NCBI GenBank assembly: GCA_019057975.1 | Contig: JAHLWJ010000116.1 | Coordinates: forward strand, 1 to 13,098 | Origin: Promethearchaeota archaeon | GTDB taxonomy: Archaea > Asgardarchaeota > Lokiarchaeia > Sigynarchaeales > SOKP01 | Direction: 5' to 3' | Length of the DNA: 13,098 nucleotides | Part shown: piece by piece, positions 7,592 to 13,098 of the stretch | Layout: every line of letters starts with the position of its first letter | How positions within the stretch are numbered: position 1 is the stretch's first letter | Notes under the pieces: model-generated | Database searches by the model: none | The model's input: only the letters and a program-made list of their open reading frames with translations | What the model was told of the DNA's origin: nothing | Program-made: the position numbers and the translations under genes

Positions 7592-8841
7592 TTGATCATT
7601 TTTTTACATTCATTTAAAGATTCACTAATCATATCAGCGGCAAAATCTAATTCTTCATTTGTATGCCGATAACATATATAGCCGTGGTGAAATGGCTGAA
7701 GAAAGACTTTACGCCGAATTAATTGTGTGTAAAATTCCTCACGTAATTTTTTATATAAAAGATTTGGATCATGCTCAAATGTAATATATGGCATCCAAGG
7801 TCCCCCAGAGAAAACACATGGAACACCACTTTCTTCGATCAAGTCAATTACTTTTTTAGCGAATTCATTTCCCTTTTTATTAATATTTTCCAAGACTTTT
7901 TCCCTTTCTAAAATCTCTATTGTCTTAAGTGACGCAATTTGTGCTAAGCTATTTGGAAAAAAAGTTGAACTAAGAAAAACTTCTTCGACCAATACATTCA
8001 TAATCTTTTGTTTTCCTCCAAGGAAGCTTATAGGATAACCATTTGCCATTGCTTTTCCAAAAGCAGCAAGATCAGGTATTACACCAAATAATCTTTGTGC
8101 TCCTCCTAGATCAAACCGAAACCCAGTGCGAATTTCATCAAACATCAATAAAGAACCATATTCATTAGTAATTTTTCGAAGACCTTCTAAAAATCCGGGG
8201 TTTGGCATCTCTACTTTATGACCTCCTGGATGATTAATAGGTGTAGTAATAATAGCTGCTACATCATCACCATATTTTTTCATCAACTCTTCTACTTGAT
8301 TAAGATTATTAAATTCAAATTCATGCACATCTTCAAAGAGTTTCTTAGGTATCCCTCCAGAAAGTTCATGACCTATAGCCCAATCATGCCATCCATGATA
8401 TCCACATCTAAGTATTTTAAAACGTTTTGTAAATGCTCGAGCAACTCGAATTCCTGTTGTTGTAGCATCTGAACCTGTTTTAACAAAAACCATCTTCTCA
8501 CAACAGGGTATTAATGATTTTAATTTTTGAGCTAACTTATTTTGTACTGGTTGGGTCAATGACATACAAAAACCCTTATCTTTGATTTGTTTTATAACTT
8601 CATTATCAATTTCCCCTTCTCTGTGTCCAATTATTATTGGTCCATAAGCACACAACATATCAATATATTCATTTCCGTCAACATCAATAACCTTTCCACC
8701 TTTTGCCTTCTCAAAAAATATCGGATATTCACCTTCAATAAAATTACTTGGGCGTCTAATTCCTAAAATTGCCCCTGGTATTAATTTAAGCGCATCTTCA
8801 TAAAGTTTAAATGTATTTTTTAAAGTTAATTTTTTAGACAT
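7588..8841 (-). CDS. class III PLP aminotransferase, candidate acyl-CoA beta-transaminase (3-aminobutyryl-CoA aminotransferase)
   Basis: A 417-residue fold-type I aminotransferase related to glutamate-1-semialdehyde aminomutase. From the ATG at 8841, KTGSDA (121-126) is the phosphate-binding turn, YHGWHDW (148-154) stacks on PLP, FDEIRTGFR holds the pyridine-binding Asp235, and FGKAMANGYP carries the Schiff-base Lys263. The reading frame extends 16 codons upstream, but GAGGAG lies 6 nt before the 8841 ATG, so that start is chosen. The gene is followed by the CoA-transferase with a 4-nt overlap. In Cloacimonas a PLP acyl-CoA beta-transaminase (Kat, EC 2.6.1.111) replaces 3-aminobutyryl-CoA ammonia lyase in lysine fermentation. 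With kamA, kdd and kce nearby and no kal seen, this gene is a candidate for that role. Family is certain; substrate is inferred. Confidence 0.85.
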   Translation of the reverse strand: MSKKLTLKNTFKLYEDALKLIPGAILGIRRPSNFIEGEYPIFFEKAKGGKVIDVDGNEYIDMLCAYGPIIIGHREGEIDNEVIKQIKDKGFCMSLTQPVQNKLAQKLKSLIPCCEKMVFVKTGSDATTTGIRVARAFTKRFKILRCGYHGWHDWAIGHELSGGIPKKLFEDVHEFEFNNLNQVEELMKKYGDDVAAIITTPINHPGGHKVEMPNPGFLEGLRKITNEYGSLLMFDEIRTGFRFDLGGAQRLFGVIPDLAAFGKAMANGYPISFLGGKQKIMNVLVEEVFLSSTFFPNSLAQIASLKTIEILEREKVLENINKKGNEFAKKVIDLIEESGVPCVFSGGPWMPYITFEHDPNLLYKKLREEFYTQLIRRKVFLQPFHHGYICYRHTNEELDFAADMISESLNECKKMIK

Positions 8842-8847
8842 TTTGTA

Positions 8848-8853
8848 CTCCTC
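8848..8853 (-). promoter_or_regulatory. ribosome-binding site fixing the aminotransferase start
   Basis: On the minus strand GAGGAG sits 6 nt before the ATG at 8841-8839. It decides in favour of this start over the upstream in-frame ATG at 8889, whose extra 16 residues (Tyr/Asn-rich) look like translated leader and would overlap the TATA box. Confidence 0.75.
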
Positions 8854-8875
8854 AAGTTTAGAATAATTAAAATAA

Positions 8876-8886
8876 TTTATATATAA
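8876..8886 (-). promoter_or_regulatory. TATA box for the aminotransferase/CoA-transferase operon
   Basis: TTATATATAAA on the minus strand, centred about 40 bp before the ATG. Initiation about 25 bp downstream would fall near 8855, directly in front of the GAGGAG ribosome-binding site, giving a compact and self-consistent archaeal promoter. Confidence 0.55.
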
Positions 8887-8923
8887 CATAATTTTTGAAG
8901 ATTTTTAAAAGGAAAGGTCTTAC

Positions 8924-8942
8924 AATTATAATTCTTATAATT
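8924..8942. promoter_or_regulatory. perfect 8-bp inverted repeat, possible operator
   Basis: AATTATAA-TTC-TTATAATT forms a perfect 8-bp inverted repeat with a 3-nt spacer. It lies 83 bp upstream of the aminotransferase start and about 40 bp behind its TATA box, in the gap shared with the divergent Cys-rich gene. The position suits a dimeric regulator. It is made almost only of A and T, so chance occurrence is quite possible. Confidence 0.3.
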
Positions 8943-8997
8943 CACAAAGTTTTAATGAATTTTACCTTCCTTATACAAATAGTTCTTGCATGAGGAT

Positions 8998-9007
8998 TAT
9001 AAATAAT
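8998..9007 (+). promoter_or_regulatory. possible TATA box for the Cys-rich small gene
   Basis: TTATAAATAA lies about 68 bp before the ATG at 9070 and would give a leader of roughly 40 nt. It is weak evidence in AT-rich sequence. The rest of the 8842-9069 gap holds only the aminotransferase promoter and the inverted repeat. Confidence 0.3.
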
Positions 9008-9069
9008 AATAGTACTATTTTAGTTTGTTTATTGTTTTGGAATCTTTGGATAAAATTAATGAATAAGTG

Positions 9070-9246
9070 ATGTTAAGAATGGGAGAAAAATTAATTTGTT
9101 CGGTTTGTGGGAAGGAGCAAGAGGTACCAAAATGCTGTGATAAATCTATGATACTTAAAAATGGATATTTATTATGTTGCTGCTCAGAAGAATGTGGATA
9201 TCAACCTATTCCTGAATGTTGTGGAAAAACGATGGTATATACATAA
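9070..9246 (+). CDS. 58-residue ten-cysteine protein with tandem desulforedoxin-like motifs
   Basis: A short plus-strand frame from ATG to TAA encoding 58 residues with ten cysteines (10, 13, 22, 23, 36, 37, 38, 42, 50, 51). It reads as a duplication: first half CSVCG then VPKCCDKSMI; second half CSEECG then IPECCGKTMV. CxxCG followed by CCGxxM is the signature of desulforedoxin and the N-terminal domain of desulfoferrodoxin, which hold an Fe(Cys)4 centre. Here the loop between the cysteine pairs is shorter and the second unit has CxxxC. It likely binds iron or zinc; whether redox active cannot be told. An in-frame ATG at 9079 would give 55 residues with all cysteines retained. It is divergent from the aminotransferase and convergent with the coiled-coil gene. 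Confidence 0.75.
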   Translation: MLRMGEKLICSVCGKEQEVPKCCDKSMILKNGYLLCCCSEECGYQPIPECCGKTMVYT

Positions 9247-9272
9247 ATTCAAGAAAATTATAAAAATTAAGA

Positions 9273-9294
9273 TTTTAAAAAATAATATTTTTTT
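9273..9294. terminator. AT-rich convergent terminator region
   Basis: Between the convergent Cys-rich and coiled-coil genes a run of seven T (9288-9294) serves the plus strand. Runs of A at 9277-9282 and nearby read as T-runs on the minus strand. Archaeal termination commonly uses such T-tracts without a strong hairpin. The T-run reaches 2 bp into the stop codon region of the coiled-coil gene. Confidence 0.35.
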
Positions 9295-10873
9295 ACCAAA
9301 TTAAGTTTGCAATTACATCTTTAGCTGTTTCAGCTTGTCTCTTGTTTAGGATTTTTCGAATTCTTAGATCATTAATTGAATCTTCTAATCGAGTATCTAA
9401 GTTCTTCATCTCCATTAAATTATTTTTATCACCTTGAGTTTCCACTAAATCTATCATTGCGTTATCTTTATTCATTAAATCCCTTAGTTTTTTCCGAAAG
9501 CTTGCTTTAACTTTTGTCTTCACAGGTTTTCCTTTATCTATCAATATTGGTAATATCGGCGCTCTTTCAGTAGTTCTATTTGTATTAGGATCAAGGAAGT
9601 AAAAGATGTATATTGGTATTCCAACTATAACATTTTGTGTTTTTAGCTCTAGAGTATAGTTATTAAAAAAGTTTTGAACATTTGTCATTTCTTTATCCTT
9701 GACACTTTCGATATTATTTAAAGAAGATTGCTTTTCCGTTGCAATTTGGGCAACCACTCCTTCAGCAGAACTTAAATCTTTACTTAATCCAGAGTGTTTT
9801 GCCTCAATTTGCTTCTCAACTTCTGTTTTTTTGCGTTCTAGTTCTTTTAACTTTTGTTGTTTTGTTTTCTCAAGATCAGATATTTCACGTTGCACATTTT
9901 TCCTTAATTGAGCAATTTCATTTTTATAACGTGTAATTGAATTTCCTAAATCTCGATATTTTAAATCAATATCTTTTAAAGCCTCTTCTGTTAAAAAAAG
10001 ATCTCTTTGATTTAATGCATTCCTCATACTATCAACACTGCCTTTAAGAGTGCTGATACTATTATTTAATTCACCAGTTTTGTCATTGATTTTATATTTA
10101 CCACTTTTTACCAATTCTTCTGGAGATTTTTCAATTTCTCGTTCTTTTTCTGCTTGCAATTCTTTATTAAGTATAGCTAATTGTTTTTCTTCTTCACCTG
10201 TGTCAACTTTAGTATCTCTGATTTTATCAGCATCTTTGCCTCCTTTTTCAATCCATCTTTCACATAGTTTTGTAATAGCATCTCCAAAAGTATCAAGAAG
10301 ATGAACATCCTTTTGAGTTACATATTCAGGAATGTCGTTTACAATTTTAGTTTGATTTACACTTTTTGAAATCGAACCCCCTTCGAGTAGAAAATACGGA
10401 GAAGGGTGGGCGCTTAAATTGTATTGATTAAGGAAGAAGTTCTGAAAATAGCCAATTTCATTGGTATTAAAGAGAGCCTCTTGGATGACTAAACCTCTTT
10501 TGAAGTTTTTAGATCTTTTAAGGTAAGTATTATTAAATTGCCGTAAAGAATTAAGAAAACTCACCGGATCTGCTCCTTTAATAACCGCTTCTGGTCTTGG
10601 GGGCATTTTAGCAAATTTCCCTATATTCAACTTCTCTTGTTTATTATAAAGATAACTCATTACACACGCTCTAGTATCAGATAAAGGGATTAATCGAACT
10701 GGCCAAAAAGCAGTTGAGATTTTTGATAATCTTCCCAATTTTTTAAGATTTTTACTATAAATTCCTATACATTCAATTAAAGCCATTGCCAATTCATTTA
10801 ATACTGCAGCTTGACTCCGTGCGGGAGTGACCTCACCCACATTAATTAAATAAGGTACTACTTTATCAACCAT
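9293..10873 (-). CDS. coiled-coil protein of unknown function
   Basis: A 526-residue protein I do not recognise. Residues 1-210 look globular, with a hydrophobic helical start (LNELAMALIECIGIYSKNLK) and a conserved-looking stretch around FWPVRLIPLSD (57-67). Residues ~225-255 are highly charged. Residues ~290-400 form a long coiled coil rich in Lys, Glu and Gln, for example EISDLEKTKQQKLKELERKK. A C-terminal domain follows, beginning with a strand-rich segment VIVGIPIYIFYFLDPN (415-430) that may be buried beta rather than a membrane helix, and ending with a charged helix and IANLIW. There is no signal peptide. The layout suggests a scaffold or structural protein with globular ends. It is monocistronic and divergent from the SDR operon. 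The ATG is preceded by a weak GTGA element 9 nt upstream. Confidence 0.8.
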   Translation of the reverse strand: MVDKVVPYLINVGEVTPARSQAAVLNELAMALIECIGIYSKNLKKLGRLSKISTAFWPVRLIPLSDTRACVMSYLYNKQEKLNIGKFAKMPPRPEAVIKGADPVSFLNSLRQFNNTYLKRSKNFKRGLVIQEALFNTNEIGYFQNFFLNQYNLSAHPSPYFLLEGGSISKSVNQTKIVNDIPEYVTQKDVHLLDTFGDAITKLCERWIEKGGKDADKIRDTKVDTGEEEKQLAILNKELQAEKEREIEKSPEELVKSGKYKINDKTGELNNSISTLKGSVDSMRNALNQRDLFLTEEALKDIDLKYRDLGNSITRYKNEIAQLRKNVQREISDLEKTKQQKLKELERKKTEVEKQIEAKHSGLSKDLSSAEGVVAQIATEKQSSLNNIESVKDKEMTNVQNFFNNYTLELKTQNVIVGIPIYIFYFLDPNTNRTTERAPILPILIDKGKPVKTKVKASFRKKLRDLMNKDNAMIDLVETQGDKNNLMEMKNLDTRLEDSINDLRIRKILNKRQAETAKDVIANLIW

Positions 10874-11033
10874 ATTTGATTCACTTGATATTTCTATATT
10901 ATTTTTTAATTACGTTTTAATAATTAAAGTTTTGGTTTTAGCTCCATCATTATAAAGGTTCTATATTAAAATTTTAAATAGAGTGAAAGAAAATTAATAT
11001 CATTAACAAAAAGATAATTCAAATATCAATGAT

Positions 11034-11038
11034 GGTGA
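11034..11038 (+). promoter_or_regulatory. GGTGA ribosome-binding site setting the GTG start of the SDR
   Basis: GGTGA, the core archaeal Shine-Dalgarno sequence, lies 3 nt before the GTG at 11042. A nearby ATG at 11039-11041 is followed at once by TGA and cannot be used, so the GTG is the start. Confidence 0.65.
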
Positions 11039-11041
11039 AAT

Positions 11042-11854
11042 GTGACGGAAAAATTTCTAGAAGGGAAAGGGTGCCTCATTACTGGAGGCGCATCTGGATT
11101 TGGTAGGGGTGTAGCCTATGCCTTTGCCGAAAGAGGGGCGGACTTAGTTTTAGTTGATATAAATGAAGAACTCCTTAATGAAACAAGTAAGAATGTCGAG
11201 AAAGAAACAAAACAAAAAGTAATCCCCATATTATGCGATGTATCAGAGGCTAAGCAAGTTAAAAAAATGACTGAACAAGCTTTTTCAGAACTAGATAATA
11301 TATATGTTTTATTTAATAACGCAGGTACCGAAGCAGCTTATGGTGTAGATGTTTTAAAAGTAGGTGAAAAAGCATGGGATTTGACTATGAATGTTAATCT
11401 TAAAGGTCAATGGTTAACAGATAAATTTGTGTCCCGTAAAATGAATCGACAAAAATCTGAGCCTTTAAGAGGGAAGATTATTCATACTTCATCAATTGCA
11501 GGGACAGTTGTTGATCCCTTAATCCCAGTTTATAGTATAAGTAAAATTGGGATAATAGCTTTAACACAGCTAGTAGCTAAAAGTCTTGCTCCTTATATTA
11601 CCTCAAACGCGATAGCACCGGGATTTCATGTCACAGGTGTTTATGGAAATAGAAAAGATATTATGATTCAGACCATGAAAGATGGAAATGTAAAAACACC
11701 ATTAAATAGAATAGGGACTATTGAAGATGTTGTTGATTTAATGGTTTTTTTAGCCTCACCAAGAAGTAATTTTATAACCGGTCATACATTTCCTATAGAT
11801 GGAGGTATCGCTGAAGTAGGTGTCGCTCCAAATACATTAAAGTCTGATATTTAA
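11042..11854 (+). CDS. classical short-chain dehydrogenase/reductase (SDR), NAD-type
   Basis: A 270-residue Rossmann-fold oxidoreductase. The cofactor motif is TGGASGFG (14-21), and Asp39 at the end of the second strand (LVLVDIN) favours NAD(H) over NADP(H). NNAG (92-95), Asn118, Ser151, Tyr164 and Lys168 complete the catalytic tetrad with the usual spacing (Ser 13 before Tyr, YxxxK). The C-terminal ITGHTFPIDGG is typical. The substrate is unknown; family members oxidise secondary alcohols such as 3-hydroxyacyl-CoA or polyols. It heads a plus-strand operon with a membrane protein (47 bp later) and a second SDR. The 168-bp gap upstream (10874-11041) is AT-rich with possible TATA elements and no coding frame. 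Confidence 0.92.
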   Translation: MTEKFLEGKGCLITGGASGFGRGVAYAFAERGADLVLVDINEELLNETSKNVEKETKQKVIPILCDVSEAKQVKKMTEQAFSELDNIYVLFNNAGTEAAYGVDVLKVGEKAWDLTMNVNLKGQWLTDKFVSRKMNRQKSEPLRGKIIHTSSIAGTVVDPLIPVYSISKIGIIALTQLVAKSLAPYITSNAIAPGFHVTGVYGNRKDIMIQTMKDGNVKTPLNRIGTIEDVVDLMVFLASPRSNFITGHTFPIDGGIAEVGVAPNTLKSDI

Positions 11855-11901
11855 ATCTTTTAAGAATATTATTTACTTTTAAAATCAAAATGAGATAAAT
11901 C

Positions 11902-12297
11902 ATGATGGATTTAATGATTGCAGGATTAGAAATTTTTATGGCAGTTGGTTTTATTGGGTTTTGGATCTACTTTTTTATAGCTGAGAATAAAAAACCTGAT
12001 CAACGAGAAGGGTATCTTGAATTTGAGAGATCCTTTCCGTTACCAGATTTAGGATGGGCAGTGCCTTGTTTAATCTTAGGAGCCATTGGCCTTATTATGA
12101 ACGAAAAATTTGGGATTTTTTTTTCAATTGCAGGTGGAAGTACTATGGTTTTCTTGGGCTTACTTGATATTTCTCACAATCTACAATATGGGGGATATAG
12201 TGGTGAAAAATTTGAAATTATTCTAAATCTAGTAGTTAACCTGTTTTGTATAATTTTTGGACCTATTTTTATGATTTATGGTTGGTCAAATATATAA
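11902..12297 (+). CDS. small four-helix integral membrane protein of unknown function
   Basis: A 131-residue hydrophobic protein with four predicted membrane helices at about 5-27, 50-66, 70-90 and 104-127. The loop between helices 1 and 2 is charged (ENKKPDQREGYLEFERS) and ends in FPLPDLGWAVP. Helix 3 ends with GLLDISHNLQYGGY, a conserved-looking motif. No family name is recognised. It starts with two consecutive ATG codons (11902 and 11905), so the exact first residue is uncertain. It lies between two SDR genes on the same strand (47 bp after the first, 53 bp before the second), which suggests a membrane partner for a lipid- or alcohol-modifying pathway. That role is inferred from position only. 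Confidence 0.8.
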   Translation: MMDLMIAGLEIFMAVGFIGFWIYFFIAENKKPDQREGYLEFERSFPLPDLGWAVPCLILGAIGLIMNEKFGIFFSIAGGSTMVFLGLLDISHNLQYGGYSGEKFEIILNLVVNLFCIIFGPIFMIYGWSNI

Positions 12298-12350
12298 AAT
12301 TTGAGGAAATTATTTTTATCAAAATTCTGAAATAATTTAAGTGAGATAAT

Positions 12351-13098
12351 ATGAAAAAAGAGAAATTAGTTAGACAGCAACCATTTAAAGACAAAATTGC
12401 TATTATCACTGGTGGATCTCAGGGATTAGGAAAAGCATCAGCAAAATATTTTGTAGAATTAGGGGGAAGCGTATGTATTATTGCAAGGAGGACAGAAATT
12501 TTAAAAGAAGCTGCTAATGAGATTAATGAATTAAAACTTGGTGATTCCCAATTTATAGAGATCATTGCATGTGATACCACAATTATGGATAAATTAAAAC
12601 CACTTTTAACTGAATTTATAGAGAAATATGGAATTCCTGATTATTTATTAAACTGTGTTGGGTATGCGTATGCCAATTATATTGAAAAATGTTCTCTCGG
12701 TGATTTTAAAAAGAACATGGAAGTGAATTATTATGGGCAGTTAGTTCCAATTCTAATTCTATTACCCTACTTTATGAAGGAAAAAAAGGGACACATTGTA
12801 AATGTTTCTTCCATATTAGGGTATATGGGCTTAATGGGCTTTACAACTTATGTTCCATCTAAATACGCAGTAGTAGGTTTATCGGAAACGCTTCGAAATG
12901 AGTTAAAACCTTACAAAATTAATGTATCAATTCTTTATCCTCCTTCTATGGATACTCCTGGATTTGAAATAGAAAACAAGATAAAACCTGAAGAATGTCG
13001 AATAATGGAAGCAAGAGGAGGACTTGAAACACCTGAAAATGTTGCTGAAGTCTTTATACATGGTATTTTAAAAAATAAGTTTAACATTTTACCTGGTG
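12351..13098 (+). CDS. 3-ketodihydrosphingosine reductase-like SDR, 3' end cut by window edge
   Basis: 249 complete codons of an SDR. TGGSQGLG (20-27) binds the cofactor, and CIIARR at the end of the second strand has the Arg typical of NADPH users. Catalytic residues are Ser154, Tyr167 and Lys171. The C-terminal substrate region SILYPPSMDTPGFEIENKIK (193-212) with PEE following closely matches the eukaryotic 3-ketodihydrosphingosine reductase (KDSR/Tsc10) motif YPPDTDTPGF...EN.TKP. Those enzymes reduce 3-ketodihydrosphingosine, the second step of sphingolipid synthesis. Unlike the human enzyme there is no N-terminal membrane helix here. GTGAGA lies just upstream of the ATG. Similar sequences could act on other long-chain 3-keto substrates, so the specific reaction is not assured. 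It is the third gene of the operon. Confidence 0.85.
   Translation, partial: MKKEKLVRQQPFKDKIAIITGGSQGLGKASAKYFVELGGSVCIIARRTEILKEAANEINELKLGDSQFIEIIACDTTIMDKLKPLLTEFIEKYGIPDYLLNCVGYAYANYIEKCSLGDFKKNMEVNYYGQLVPILILLPYFMKEKKGHIVNVSSILGYMGLMGFTTYVPSKYAVVGLSETLRNELKPYKINVSILYPPSMDTPGFEIENKIKPEECRIMEARGGLETPENVAEVFIHGILKNKFNILPG

Noticed and set aside
7588..8841. Calling the aminotransferase HemL (glutamate-1-semialdehyde aminomutase)
   Set aside because: The phosphate turn is KTGSDA rather than the usual SGTEA-type sequence, there are no tetrapyrrole genes nearby, and the lysine-pathway context points elsewhere.
8842..8889. A 16-codon N-terminal extension of the aminotransferase frame
   Set aside because: A GAGGAG ribosome-binding site 6 nt before the ATG at 8841 and a well-placed TATA box overlapping the extension show it is leader and promoter sequence.
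1..13098. Mobile elements, CRISPR arrays, tRNA or rRNA genes
   Set aside because: No transposase or integrase motifs, terminal repeats, regularly spaced repeats or cloverleaf-type sequences were seen on either strand by eye.

Overview
This AT-rich 13.1 kb window most likely comes from an archaeon, probably of the Asgard (Lokiarchaeia-like) group. The lineage is an inference. It rests on archaeal-style TATA boxes at sensible distances from starts, GGTGA and GAGGAG ribosome-binding sites, one probably leaderless GTG start, many short Cys-rich or zinc-ribbon genes, and a TPR protein ending in a small alpha/beta domain of the longin/roadblock type. No rRNA, tRNA, mobile element or CRISPR array was seen.

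Positions 1-8841 are dominated by a minus-strand amino-acid fermentation region. It holds kamA (lysine 2,3-aminomutase, cut by the window edge) downstream of kdd (3,5-diaminohexanoate dehydrogenase). After an interposed plus-strand TPR gene come a DesVI/TylM1-like methyltransferase and kce (3-keto-5-aminohexanoate cleavage enzyme). Beyond these, a class III aminotransferase and a CaiB/BaiF CoA-transferase overlap by 4 nt. Together they outline lysine -> beta-lysine -> (5,6-aminomutase, not in window) -> 3,5-diaminohexanoate -> 3-keto-5-aminohexanoate -> acetoacetate + 3-aminobutyryl-CoA. No ammonia lyase (kal) is visible. The aminotransferase could instead convert 3-aminobutyryl-CoA to acetoacetyl-CoA (the Kat route), and the CoA-transferase could redistribute CoA.

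Two short genes sit in apparently empty gaps: a 51-residue zinc ribbon (6206-6361, plus strand, between the CoA-transferase and kce) and a 58-residue protein with ten cysteines (9070-9246) that looks like two copies of a desulforedoxin-like CxxC...CC motif.

Positions 9293-10873 (minus strand) encode a 526-residue coiled-coil protein of unknown function. From 11042 a plus-strand operon runs off the window: a classical SDR, a four-helix membrane protein, and a second SDR that closely resembles eukaryotic 3-ketodihydrosphingosine reductase in its C-terminal substrate region. This last set may belong to lipid metabolism and is the least expected part of the window.
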